From: an uncultured Eubacteriales bacterium | GTDB lineage: Bacteria > Bacillota > Clostridia > Oscillospirales > Oscillospiraceae | Direction of reading: 5' to 3' | DNA: 26,314 bases | Assembly (NCBI GenBank): GCA_902475435.1 | Contig: CABRZL010000022.1 | Location: forward strand, 1 to 26,314 | Part shown: positions 13,532 through 21,564 of the stretch, one piece after another | Layout: the number at the start of each line of letters is the position of its first letter | How positions within the stretch are numbered: the first letter of the stretch is position 1 | The notes under the pieces: generated by a model | The model's database searches: none | What the model saw: only the letters and a program-made list of their open reading frames with translations | Told to the model about the DNA's origin: nothing | Translations under genes and position numbers: made by a program

Positions 13532-15355
13532 ATGCATGAGCAAGACTACCAAAACAAAAAAATTAAATTATCTACCTGGAAAACCATTCTCCACGCCGCC
13601 AACTCCCGCGGAACATACTTTCTCCGTATTTTGTTGTGCGGCATGGCTATGGGCCTGATGCAGCTTTTCTCTTCGCTTCTCAACATGCATATTATCGACC
13701 ATTTTCTGGAGCGACAAAAGTTAGACGGCTTTATCCCCATTGTAATCCTAGTAGTTACGGTTCAAATCCTCTATGCATTTTTAGCTTACGGGTTTTGCTT
13801 TGGGGCCGGTCTTCTTGAAAGCCATCTGACCAGCGACGTCCGAGAGCGGTGCTTTGAGAAACTACAAACTATGAGTTTTTCCTATTACGATAAAATGTCC
13901 GTAGGTTACCTCCTCTCCCGGCTTACCTCCGATATTTCACGCACTATGGAAACCATCTCCTGGTCCTGCATTGACGTGGGGTTTGGTGTCATGTCCATCT
14001 TAGCCGGCATCATCGGTATGTTTGCCGTTAATTCCAAACTGGCTTTCATCCTTATTTGCGCAGTGCCGCCTCTGGCATTGGTGTCCGCCGTGTTTCAAAA
14101 AGAAATTCTAAAACATCAGCGCCACACACGACGTCTTAACAGCATGATTACCTCTGCTTTCAACGAGGGAATTACCGGCGCTGCGACTACCAAAACGCTG
14201 GTACGGGAAGATCTGAACTTTCAGGAATTTTCTGACACCACGGAAAACATGTATCACGCCTCTTTCCGTGCTTCTATGGTTTCTGCACTGTATCTTCCAG
14301 TCGCCTCGCTGCTGATTTCCATGGCAACTGCCACCGTACTCTATGCCGGCGGCTTAGATGTCCGGATCGGAGCCATTACAATTGGCGAATTAAACTTCTT
14401 CATGAGCATTGGCAGCATGATGTTTGAACCGATCCGCAACTTCGCCGCAATCTTTTCGGAGTTCCAGTCTTCTCAGGCTGCGGCCGAACGGGTCGCGGAT
14501 GTATTGGAAGCGCAACCGGAAATCCAGGATTCCACTGACATTGTTCAAAAATACGGCGATCTATTTACGCCCAAGCCGGAAAACTGGGAGTCCATAGACG
14601 GAACCGTAGACTTTGACCATGTGTTTTTCCGATACGGAAAAGAGCCAGTACTCACCGACTTCAATCTCCATGTGAAAGCAGGGCAAACCGTTGCGCTGGT
14701 GGGTGAAACCGGCTCTGGTAAATCTACAATTGTAAATCTGGTCTGCCGATTCTACGAGCCCCAGGAAGGACAGATTCGAATCGACGGCATAGACATTCGT
14801 CAGCGAAGTCAGCTTTGGCTACAAAGCTCCCTAGGCTACGTGCTTCAGGCGCCGCATCTATTTTCCGGTTCTATTCGTGAAAATATCCGCTATGGTCGTT
14901 TGGACGCTACTGAGGAAGAAATTCGCCGTGCAGCGGCTCTGGTCGGCGCCGACCGCTTTATTGAACAACTTAAAGACGGCTATGATACCCAGGTGGGAGA
15001 AGGCGGAGGCCTTTTATCTACAGGACAAAAGCAGCTCATCTCCTTCGCTCGGGCAATTTTGGCAGATCCAAAAATCTTCGTGCTGGACGAGGCGACTTCC
15101 TCCATTGACACAGAATCTGAAATGCAGATTCAATCGGCCATTGAAACACTGCTATCCTCTCGAACCAGCTTTGTGGTAGCCCATCGGCTCAGCACCATCC
15201 GCAACGCTGATTTAATTCTGGTCATCGACGGCGGTAAGATCTTGGAGCAGGGTACGCACACACAGCTGCTGGCACAAAAAGGCCGTTACTATGAACTGTA
15301 TTTGGGACACTCCGTTCAAAATAATATCGATCAATCAATTCAGCAGCTGGCATAA
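13532..15355 (+). CDS. ABC exporter half-transporter, catalytic subunit (BmrD/TM288-like)
   Basis: 607 residues. ATG 13532 follows AAGGTGA by 8 bases and lies 61 bases after the first subunit, so the two are co-transcribed. Six membrane helices (about 30-330) precede a nucleotide-binding domain with Walker A GETGSGKST (391-399), signature LSTGQ (495-499, second Gly of LSGGQ position replaced pattern-wise by T-G) and Walker B VLDEATS (517-523) with catalytic E520. This is complementary to its partner: canonical Walker B here with altered signature, and the reverse in the first subunit. The dimer therefore has one active and one degenerate ATP site, as in BmrCD, LmrCD and TM287/288. The substrate cannot be predicted. 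A terminator follows directly. Confidence 0.93.
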   Translation: MHEQDYQNKKIKLSTWKTILHAANSRGTYFLRILLCGMAMGLMQLFSSLLNMHIIDHFLERQKLDGFIPIVILVVTVQILYAFLAYGFCFGAGLLESHLTSDVRERCFEKLQTMSFSYYDKMSVGYLLSRLTSDISRTMETISWSCIDVGFGVMSILAGIIGMFAVNSKLAFILICAVPPLALVSAVFQKEILKHQRHTRRLNSMITSAFNEGITGAATTKTLVREDLNFQEFSDTTENMYHASFRASMVSALYLPVASLLISMATATVLYAGGLDVRIGAITIGELNFFMSIGSMMFEPIRNFAAIFSEFQSSQAAAERVADVLEAQPEIQDSTDIVQKYGDLFTPKPENWESIDGTVDFDHVFFRYGKEPVLTDFNLHVKAGQTVALVGETGSGKSTIVNLVCRFYEPQEGQIRIDGIDIRQRSQLWLQSSLGYVLQAPHLFSGSIRENIRYGRLDATEEEIRRAAALVGADRFIEQLKDGYDTQVGEGGGLLSTGQKQLISFARAILADPKIFVLDEATSSIDTESEMQIQSAIETLLSSRTSFVVAHRLSTIRNADLILVIDGGKILEQGTHTQLLAQKGRYYELYLGHSVQNNIDQSIQQLA

Positions 15356-15358
15356 TTG

Positions 15359-15397
15359 ACATCAGGGACTGTCAAAGAGACAAGTCCCTGATGTTTT
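15359..15397 (+). terminator. Rho-independent terminator of the exporter operon
   Basis: A 12-bp perfect stem (15359-15370 with 15383-15394) and a 12-base loop, followed by TTTT. It begins 3 bases after the stop codon of the second exporter gene. It also separates this operon from the convergent hydG. Confidence 0.92.
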
Positions 15398-15423
15398 CTA
15401 CAAATACCAACTGTATTGACTCC

Positions 15424-16842
15424 TTAGAAGCGGAAATCCCGCTCCCCCTGCTCTATCTTTTGGAGCCGCTCTGCAACAATATTTTTAACTTTTTCGCTGG
15501 GAATATGCTGCATTTCCTGCTGAATGAGCGCCTCTCCTACCCGTTTTGTCTCAGGCGTGGCATAGTCCACAAGATACTCCTTCAGCGTCATAATCGCATT
15601 GGGCTGACAACAATTTTGTATCTGCCCTGCTTTGCACAGGCTCATAAAGCGGTCCCCGGTACGTCCTTCCCGATAGCAAGCTGTACAGAAGGACGGCAGA
15701 TATCCCATCTCCATCAACCACTTGAGCACCTCATCCAGGCTCCGACGGTCAGACAGATCAAACTGCGCGGAATTTTCTTCCTCCGGTTCCTCCTCCACAT
15801 AACCGCCTACACTGGTCCGGGAACCGCCAGAAATCTGGGAAATTCCCAAGTGCAGTGCTCTGGCCCGCATTTTCGGACTCTCTCGGGTGGAAATAATCAT
15901 ACCGGTATAAGGCACCGCAATGCGAATACATGCGATGATTTTGGCAAACATATCGTCAGGGACGCCATTGTCAAAGGTGCTCGGATCAATGTCGTCGGCA
16001 GGACAGATTCGGGGAACTGAAATCGTGTGCGGTCCCACACCAAATACTGCCTCCAAATGCTCGGCATGCATAAGCAATCCCGCAAACTCATACCGATACA
16101 TCTCTAATCCAAATAGCACCCCCAAGCCTACATCGTCAATGCCACCCTGCATGGCACGATCATGGGCCTCTGTGTGATAAGCGTAGTTGCTCTTTGGTCC
16201 TGTAGGATGAAGCCGCTCATAGCTCTCCTTGTGATAGGTTTCCTGGAATAGAATATAGGTTCCGATACCGGCCTCTTTGAGCTTCCGGTAATTTTCCACA
16301 GTGGTGGCGGCAATATTCACGTTGACCCGGCGTATAGCGCCATTTTTGTGTTTGATGGAGTAGATCGTTCGAATCGATTCCAGCACATATTCAATTGGGT
16401 TGTTAATAGGATCCTCTCCGGTTTCCAATGCCAGCCGCTTATGCCCCATATCCTGTAAAGCGATTACCTCCCGGCGAATCTCTTCCTGGGTGAGCTTTTT
16501 TCGGGCAATATGTTTGTTCTTTGCATGATATGGACAGTAGACACATCCATTGACACAGTAGTTAGACAGATACAGTGGAGCAAACAGAACAATGCGATTA
16601 CCGTAGAAGTCCTTTTTGATCTGCTCTGCCAATTCATACATCTCTTGATTTTTCTCGGGAATTTCGCAGGCCAAAAGCACTGATGCATCCCGATGATTCA
16701 GTCCCTTCCTCTGCCGGGCTTTTTCCAAAATGGAGTTGATAACCTCCAGATTGTTTTTGTTTTCATCGGCATATTGAAGGGAATCCAGCACCTCCTGATG
16801 GTCGATGAATTCTTCTGCTTTCATAGATTTTGGATTGTACAT
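15424..16842 (-). CDS. hydG: [FeFe]-hydrogenase maturase HydG (radical SAM tyrosine lyase)
   Basis: 472 residues, the normal HydG length. The radical-SAM cluster motif is CVNGCVYC (C96, C100, C103). The C-terminal Fe-S motif is C-x2-C-x22-C (C386, C389, C412), which is specific to HydG and absent from the thiazole enzyme ThiH. HydG cleaves tyrosine to give p-cresol and the CO and cyanide ligands of the hydrogenase H-cluster, delivered as an Fe-Cys complex. Other family marks are FAPLYLSNYCVNGC, LETGEDPINN and SQISGGSRTSVGGY. It follows hydE by 23 bases with its own GAAAGGAAG site, and is the last gene of the hyd operon. The third maturase HydF and the hydrogenase itself are not in the window. 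Confidence 0.97.
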   Translation of the reverse strand: MYNPKSMKAEEFIDHQEVLDSLQYADENKNNLEVINSILEKARQRKGLNHRDASVLLACEIPEKNQEMYELAEQIKKDFYGNRIVLFAPLYLSNYCVNGCVYCPYHAKNKHIARKKLTQEEIRREVIALQDMGHKRLALETGEDPINNPIEYVLESIRTIYSIKHKNGAIRRVNVNIAATTVENYRKLKEAGIGTYILFQETYHKESYERLHPTGPKSNYAYHTEAHDRAMQGGIDDVGLGVLFGLEMYRYEFAGLLMHAEHLEAVFGVGPHTISVPRICPADDIDPSTFDNGVPDDMFAKIIACIRIAVPYTGMIISTRESPKMRARALHLGISQISGGSRTSVGGYVEEEPEEENSAQFDLSDRRSLDEVLKWLMEMGYLPSFCTACYREGRTGDRFMSLCKAGQIQNCCQPNAIMTLKEYLVDYATPETKRVGEALIQQEMQHIPSEKVKNIVAERLQKIEQGERDFRF

Positions 16843-16865
16843 ATCATATCTTCCTTTCTTTGGGG

Positions 16866-17945
16866 TCAGAATTTCTTTTCCCGCAGCAATGTAATTTCGT
16901 TATTCCCTTTGATCCAATCTCCACGGCTTATCACCGTCCTGTATCCAATGGAGGCCATTCGCGCAGAAAGACATTGCCGGCACTCAGCGGCCTCGTCCCC
17001 AGTACAAATTTTGTTGTCATAGAGGGCATATTTCTCTCGGACAGCCACCGGTGAAAGATTGGGCATACACACATTGGCCCCGGCCTGAATCCCTTTCTCC
17101 CGTCCCATGGGGTGGATCGTGCCAAGCGCTGTAGTCGCAGGTAACAACACCTGAGGCAAAATCAGCCGGATGATACTGAGCAGGTACAGCGTCAACTCCA
17201 ATGTCCCGGCTGGCTGGTTCGCAAACGGAGTATCGTGTGCCGGAATAAAGGGTCCAATTCCCACCATATGCGGCTGAAAATCTTGAATAAAATACAAATC
17301 CTCCGCCAAGGTTCCGGGCGTCTGGAACGGAGAACCCACCATCATCCCACACCCGACCTGGTATCCCAGATCTTTCAAGTCATAGAGGCACCGCATCCTG
17401 TTTTTAAAAGACATCTCCGGTGGGTGCAGCTGTGCATAATGATGCATATCCGCAGTCTCATGCCGCAGCAAATAACGGTCGGCTCCGGCCTCCCGCCAGC
17501 GCTTATATACCTCTCGGGGATACTCCCCCACGGAAAGAGTTACTGCACAGTCAGGATATCGACGCTTGATTTCCTGCACGAGATTCGCTATCCGTTCGGG
17601 TGTAAAATGACCGTCCTCACCACCCTGTAAAACAAAAGTTCGGAATCCAAGTTCATAGCCGCTTTCACAGCAGGAAAGAATCTCCTCTTCCGTCAGCCGA
17701 TAACGCTGAACTGTTTTGTTTTCACGGCGGATTCCACAGTACAGACAGTTGTTTTTACAATAATTTGTAAATTCAATCAATCCACGAAGATAAACTTCTT
17801 TTCCATAATACGTTTGGCGAAGCGCTACTGCATTTTGACTTAAGATTTCCGCCAGTTCTGGCGTCCGTCCTGCAATTAACGCTTTAAACTCTTGCCGGGA
17901 TAGCCGCTTCCCGGCGAGCAGACGTTCAGCAGCCAGCAGCATCAT
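16866..17945 (-). CDS. hydE: [FeFe]-hydrogenase maturase HydE (radical SAM)
   Basis: I place the start at ATG 17945 (359 residues), preceded by GGAGAAGG; the frame is open to an ATG at 18002 but that would overlap the upstream gene by 77 bases and exceed the usual length of about 350. The cluster motif is CKNNCLYC (C63, C67, C70). Family signatures include YLRGLIEFTNYC, FVLQGGEDG, DRYLLRHETAD, MVGIGPFIPAHDTPFA and LPATTALGTIHP. HydE is a radical-SAM enzyme that processes the HydG iron-carbonyl-cyanide product on the way to the [2Fe] subcluster. Its start overlaps the end of the TM1266-type gene by 20 bases, so the two are translationally coupled. Confidence 0.96.
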   Translation of the reverse strand: MMLLAAERLLAGKRLSRQEFKALIAGRTPELAEILSQNAVALRQTYYGKEVYLRGLIEFTNYCKNNCLYCGIRRENKTVQRYRLTEEEILSCCESGYELGFRTFVLQGGEDGHFTPERIANLVQEIKRRYPDCAVTLSVGEYPREVYKRWREAGADRYLLRHETADMHHYAQLHPPEMSFKNRMRCLYDLKDLGYQVGCGMMVGSPFQTPGTLAEDLYFIQDFQPHMVGIGPFIPAHDTPFANQPAGTLELTLYLLSIIRLILPQVLLPATTALGTIHPMGREKGIQAGANVCMPNLSPVAVREKYALYDNKICTGDEAAECRQCLSARMASIGYRTVISRGDWIKGNNEITLLREKKF

Positions 17946-18198
17946 CCTTCTCCGGCAGTTTAGAATAGACAGCTTTCGCTGCAACTCCTGGCAACATTCC
18001 AACCTTCCCCGACAAACTGGACACTATATCCATTGGCGCATCCAACACCACAGAAATAATGTTAATGCCCCGCTTGTGATAAGGGATTCCCATGCGGCCT
18101 ATAATATAGTTCCCATACTGGTGTAGGATTCTGTTGAGTTTTTCCACAGATTCCGGATTCTCCACCACAATGCCAAGCTGAGCCACTCTTGTTTCCAT
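17926..18198 (-). CDS. TM1266-family putative regulator of the iron-only hydrogenase system
   Basis: 90 residues from the second of two adjacent ATGs (18198; the first, at 18201, is only 4 bases from the GGAGG core). Sequence METRVAQLGIVVENPESVEK, then YGNYIIGRMGIPYHKRGINI, then VVLDAPMDIVSSLSGKVGMLPGVAAKAVYSK matches the TM1266 family. These are small ferredoxin-like (ACT/NikR-C-like) proteins found beside hydE and hydG in many Clostridia. Their exact role is not established; a regulatory or ligand-sensing role is the usual suggestion. It is the first gene of the operon, and its ribosome binding site lies only 7 bases beyond the U tract of an attenuator hairpin. Confidence 0.93.
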   Translation of the reverse strand: METRVAQLGIVVENPESVEKLNRILHQYGNYIIGRMGIPYHKRGINIISVVLDAPMDIVSSLSGKVGMLPGVAAKAVYSKLPEKDDAAGC

Positions 18199-18362
18199 CA
18201 TTTTACCTCCTTTGACACAAAAAAGCGCCATTTCCGATGAAATGGCGCAATAACCCCTTATAAACAGTAGCCGCCCTTCCATCGCAAATCGAATTTTTGA
18301 TGTCAGAATTACACAATAGCATCGCCCTACCGATAAGGCTCACCTTGCGGTAAGGCAAATAG
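18199..18362 (-). promoter_or_regulatory. Structured leader RNA of the hyd operon (candidate cis-regulatory element)
   Basis: Predicted transcript start near 18356, about 155 bases before the first gene. The 5' end forms a nested hairpin: an 8-bp outer stem (18348-18355 with 18325-18332, one G:U) enclosing a 4-bp inner stem with loop UGAG (18335-18346). A terminator hairpin (18219-18248) stands directly before the ribosome binding site. Bases 18277-18284 can pair with 18235-18242 in the terminator (8 bp, one G:U), giving an anti-terminator. I do not recognise a known riboswitch class. A small frame here (18203-18391) overlaps the promoter and is not a credible gene. Confidence 0.6.
18219..18248 (-). 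terminator. Attenuator hairpin in front of the hyd operon
   Basis: A 10-bp perfect stem (18225-18234 with 18239-18248) with loop AUCG is followed on the minus strand by six T residues (18219-18224). The Shine-Dalgarno AAAGGAGGT follows within 7 bases. A terminator placed upstream of its own operon, with a promoter 115 bases before it, indicates conditional read-through. Confidence 0.88.
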
Positions 18363-18391
18363 ATTATATCACAGGGGTTTCGGGAAAGCAA
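18363..18391 (-). promoter_or_regulatory. Promoter of the hyd operon
   Basis: TATAAT (18363-18368) and TTGCTT (18386-18391) on the minus strand with a 17-base spacer. It lies 5 bases past the stop codon of the upstream unknown gene. Confidence 0.8.
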
Positions 18392-18395
18392 GGCT

Positions 18396-18731
18396 TTATT
18401 TTCCTTCCTCCGTATGCATTAAGCACCAGCGAAGTACCGGTTCAAAATCAAATTCGTCCAAGGCCTCCAATCTATAACCACTGCATGGACTGATAAGATC
18501 TCCTTCCACCACTACTTCCACATCTGTGATGACTCGGTTTTCATCGTAGTCCAGATATATCCGATACGCTCGGTGACAATGGACGTCTCCGGCATCAACC
18601 CCTGCATCCTCTCCCCAAAAGGAAAACATAGGCTTCCCACGAAATGCCTGCGGCAGTGAATTTTCCAGCACCCGTCTGCCTCTCAAAGCCGCTGCAAACT
18701 TCTGATTATAAGTCTGATTCAATTGTTCCAT
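18396..18731 (-). CDS. Hypothetical protein, 111 aa
   Basis: I do not recognise this protein. The start is supported by AAAGGAG 8 bases before ATG, so it is probably translated. It is soluble, without signal peptide or membrane segment, and acidic. Notable stretches are FSFWGEDAGVDAGDVHCHRA (35-54), a YRIYLDYDENRVITDVEVVVE beta-rich segment and a C-terminal DFEPVLRWCLMHTEEGK. Cys and His residues are few (DVHCHRA, SPCSG, RWCLMHT), and no known metal motif is evident. It lies just upstream of the hyd promoter on the same strand but has no terminator of its own that I can see, so some read-through into the hyd leader is possible. Confidence 0.7.
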   Translation of the reverse strand: MEQLNQTYNQKFAAALRGRRVLENSLPQAFRGKPMFSFWGEDAGVDAGDVHCHRAYRIYLDYDENRVITDVEVVVEGDLISPCSGYRLEALDEFDFEPVLRWCLMHTEEGK

Positions 18732-18936
18732 ATTCTGCTCCTTTCAGGTCACCATAGTGAATTACTGTATGAAAATGCTCCCGATTGCATCTTCAATCCC
18801 GCTCATTGAAGAAAACGGATCGACACGCAGCTTTTACTTTATACAATGATACCACACCAAATCCCTTTTTGCCTATTTTTTATGAAATTGAAATATTCTT
18901 TTTCGTTTTAAACTAGTAAAAAGCGTAAATTTATGT

Positions 18937-18942
18937 TACAAT
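18937..18942 (+). promoter_or_regulatory. Candidate -10 box of the DUF1538 operon
   Basis: TACAAT preceded at 17 bases by a poor -35 (TAGTAA). Transcription would begin near 18949, leaving only about 5 bases before the in-frame ATG at 18954. This favours the TTG at 19011 as the start. Confidence 0.5.
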
Positions 18943-18968
18943 AAAAGAAAGAAATGGCCAAAAACGCT

Positions 18969-18987
18969 ATGTTCTCAATTGGAACAT
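18969..18987. repeat. Inverted repeat in the 5' leader of the DUF1538 gene
   Basis: ATGTTC (18969-18974) and GAACAT (18982-18987) are perfect complements 7 bases apart, between the candidate promoter and the GGAGG site. It may be an operator or a small RNA hairpin. Confidence 0.4.
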
Positions 18988-19010
18988 CAACATTTGAAAG
19001 GAGGAACTTT

Positions 19011-20546
19011 TTGCGTCATAATCAGCTTCTCATTGAAAAAATCAAGGAATCCCTGGCTGCCGTATTGCCTATTACCGCTATCGTTCTGATTATTAGCGTA
19101 ACCATTGCGCCCCTGACGCCGGGTACACTGGTATTATTTATGTTTGGTGCGCTGCTCTTGGTCTGCGGCATGGGCTTATTCACTTTAGGGGTGGATATGT
19201 CCATGATTCCTATGGGTGATGGAATCGGCGTTGAAATTAGTAAAGCAAAACGGATTGGATTGCCACTTCTTGTCTGCTTTGTATTAGGGCTTGTCGTTAC
19301 TATCGCTGAACCGGATCTGCAGGTTTTGGCGGAGCAACTTCCCACGGTTCCCAATATGACCTTAATTTTATCGGTCGCTATCGGCGTGGGATTTTTTCTG
19401 GTAGTATCCCAGGTCCGTATGCTTTTGAAGATTCCGCTGTCTTATACTTTAGTCTTTTTCTATATTCTTGTGTTTGCATTGTCTTGGTTTGCACCGGACA
19501 GTTTTGTCCCTGCAGCCTTTGACTCTGGAGGCGTTACAACCGGCCCGATTACTGTTCCATTCATTATGGCTTTGGGCATCGGCATGGCTTCTATCCGAAG
19601 TGATAAAAACTCCAGCAGTGACTCATTCGGTCTCATTGCCATGTGCTCGATCGGTCCCATTTTGTCCGTAATGATTTTGGGTATCGTAATGCCAAATCTG
19701 GACGCTGCCTATACCCCGGTGACAATCCCGGAATTGGGAGATACCCGGGATGTGGCTCGTGTTTTTGTCGATGAAATTCCCACATATGTCTCGGATGTAG
19801 CTGTAGCAATTCTCCCTATTATTGTGATTTTTGGTTTGTTCCAGCTTTGTTTCCGTCGCTTCCAGCGCCATCAGCTCGGAAAGGTCTTGGTTGGTCTTAT
19901 CTATACCTATATCGGACTTGTCTTATTTTTAGTAGGCGTTAATGTCGGTTTCATGCCGGCGGGCGCCACAATCGGTGCAACCATTGCTTCCAGTCGTATG
20001 AACTGGTTATTGGTTCCCATTGGCGCATTAGTAGGATATTTTATCGTCAGAGCGGAACCTGCCGTACAAGTCTTAGCTCGACAAGTAGAAGAAATCTCCA
20101 ACGGATCGATTACCCAAAAATCTATCAATTACGCTTTGTCCATTGGTATTGCCCTTTCCGTGGGTCTGGCTATGGTACGGATTCTCACAGGACTTAACAT
20201 AATGTGGTTCCTGATCCCAGGATACGTACTGTCTTTGGGCATGACCTTTTTCGTCCCACAGATTTTTACCGGTGTGGCTTTTGACTCCGGTGGCGTAGCA
20301 TCTGGTCCAATGACCACTACATTTTTACTGCCACTGGCTATGGGTGCCTGTGAAGCCGTAGGCGGCAATGTGCTGACAGACGCTTTCGGTATTGTCGCTC
20401 TTGTGGCTATGACCCCACTTTGTACAATTCAGCTCTTAGGACTGGTTGGGAAACTTCGTTCTCATGCCTCTTCCCGGGCGATGCATCAGGCACTTAAGGA
20501 GGAACTTAGCCAGATGGAAGACGGCGTAATCTACTGGGAGGTATGA
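19011..20546 (+). CDS. DUF1538 family polytopic membrane protein, internally duplicated
   Basis: I choose TTG 19011 (511 residues), 6 bases after AAAGGAGG; the in-frame ATG at 18954 has no ribosome binding site and sits almost at the predicted transcript start. The protein is very hydrophobic with about twelve to fourteen membrane segments. It consists of two similar halves, each with a long helix pair and a conserved turn: FDSGGVTTGPITVPF in the first and FDSGGVASGPMTTTF in the second, each followed by LGIGMA or LAMGAC. Such duplicated re-entrant motifs are typical of secondary transporters or channels. DUF1538 has no established substrate. It is followed after 4 bases by a PII-like protein, a pairing seen for transporters that are gated by PII signalling (as with AmtB-GlnK). 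Confidence 0.87.
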   Translation: MRHNQLLIEKIKESLAAVLPITAIVLIISVTIAPLTPGTLVLFMFGALLLVCGMGLFTLGVDMSMIPMGDGIGVEISKAKRIGLPLLVCFVLGLVVTIAEPDLQVLAEQLPTVPNMTLILSVAIGVGFFLVVSQVRMLLKIPLSYTLVFFYILVFALSWFAPDSFVPAAFDSGGVTTGPITVPFIMALGIGMASIRSDKNSSSDSFGLIAMCSIGPILSVMILGIVMPNLDAAYTPVTIPELGDTRDVARVFVDEIPTYVSDVAVAILPIIVIFGLFQLCFRRFQRHQLGKVLVGLIYTYIGLVLFLVGVNVGFMPAGATIGATIASSRMNWLLVPIGALVGYFIVRAEPAVQVLARQVEEISNGSITQKSINYALSIGIALSVGLAMVRILTGLNIMWFLIPGYVLSLGMTFFVPQIFTGVAFDSGGVASGPMTTTFLLPLAMGACEAVGGNVLTDAFGIVALVAMTPLCTIQLLGLVGKLRSHASSRAMHQALKEELSQMEDGVIYWEV

Positions 20547-20550
20547 TGTA

Positions 20551-21231
20551 ATGCAAAAAACAGTAGATCCCATGCAAATAGTCATTTCTATCGTGGAACG
20601 CGGGAAAGGAACGGATCTGATCCAAACATATAAACAATTCAAGATTATACAGCACTTTCAGTCCGCAGGTCGGGGAACTGCTGCCTCACATTTGCTGGAT
20701 ACTCTGGGCTTTGGTACCACAGAGCGTGATATTGTATTAAGCATCGCGCCAAAAGATACGATACGACAATTGATGTACTATTTAAAAGATGATGACCGGT
20801 CTAACCTGGACGCCAAGGGTATTGCCTTTTCCCTAGATCTTTCGGGACTCAATGCTATGTTGGCTGTGGGGTTGAGCCGCATAGAATCAATGGAACCAGA
20901 AAGGGGAGAAATGCTAATGGAGCAAGGCAATCATCATAATCTGATTTTGGTTGTTGTCAACCAAGGCTATACTGATGCTGTCATGGATACTGCCCGTGCT
21001 GCTGGTGCCCGAGGCGGCACGGTGATCCGTGCACGCTGGGTCGGTGCCGAGGAAAGCGAAAAGTTTCTTGGCATCACCCTTCAGACAGAAAAAGAAATTC
21101 TGGCCATTGTGGCCTCCAGCAAAGAGCATGGAAAAATTATGGAAGAGATTAACCGTATCCACGGTTTAAAATCTTCGCCACAGGCAATCGTCATTTCCCT
21201 GCCTATCGATCACACAGCACGTTTGGATTAA
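20551..21231 (+). CDS. Tandem PII-like signalling protein partnered with DUF1538
   Basis: 226 residues made of two PII-like (ferredoxin-like) units. The first spans about 7-105: MQIVISIVERGKGTDLIQ, then LDTLGFGTTERDIVLSIAP. The second spans about 125-220: HNLILVVVNQGYTDAVMDTA, GARGGTVIRARWVG, TEKEILAIVASSKEHGKIME. In classical PII trimers each chain has one unit and a T-loop that touches the transporter. Here the T-loop region of the second unit is short (RARWVGAEESEKFLG) and lacks the uridylylated Tyr context. The protein starts 4 bases after the DUF1538 stop, using a GGGAGG that lies inside the upstream gene. It probably senses a nucleotide or metabolite and regulates the membrane partner. 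A terminator follows. Confidence 0.82.
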   Translation: MQKTVDPMQIVISIVERGKGTDLIQTYKQFKIIQHFQSAGRGTAASHLLDTLGFGTTERDIVLSIAPKDTIRQLMYYLKDDDRSNLDAKGIAFSLDLSGLNAMLAVGLSRIESMEPERGEMLMEQGNHHNLILVVVNQGYTDAVMDTARAAGARGGTVIRARWVGAEESEKFLGITLQTEKEILAIVASSKEHGKIMEEINRIHGLKSSPQAIVISLPIDHTARLD

Positions 21232-21564
21232 ATGATTGACTATGCGGTACAGCTTTCCTGTACCGCATTTTCCATACGATTACACAAAGTGAAGGAACGG
21301 CAAGCACTAAAATGAATCACTTCAAAATAACACTGGTCTAATACCGTAGTTTGGGACATGCATAGAAGAAAATCTTATTTCTACTGTTTATTTTATCAAA
21401 GATGAAAAAACTGCTTCTTTACATATAACATGAAAATCTTTTAAATATTTTTTGCGTGTATCTGTGTAAATTTCTCAAAAGATATGTTATGATAACAAAG
21501 CATTCCCATGCTATATTTATTGTACAGCCACATGCGATACAGCATGCAGAAAGGAGTTCATTCC
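21232..21564 (+). other. Intergenic region before the second OYE-type gene
   Basis: After the terminator at 21243-21271 about 290 A/T-rich bases follow with no credible gene. A possible weak -10 (TATGAT, 21488-21493) overlaps a short palindrome GTTATGATAAC (21486-21496), 69 bases before the ATG. Nothing else stands out. Confidence 0.5.
21243..21271 (+). terminator. Rho-independent terminator of the DUF1538-PII operon
   Basis: A 10-bp perfect stem (21243-21252 with 21258-21267), loop CTTTC, followed by TTTT. It starts 11 bases after the stop codon. Confidence 0.9.

Noticed and set aside
18203..18391. 62-codon minus-strand frame in the hyd leader
   Set aside because: It begins inside the promoter, upstream of the predicted transcript start, and overlaps the terminator; more likely untranslated leader.
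11274..21496. GTTAT...ATAAC dyads upstream of both OYE-type genes (11274-11288 and 21486-21496) as a shared operator
   Set aside because: The arms are only 5 bp, the spacing differs (5 versus 1), and such A/T-rich dyads are frequent by chance.
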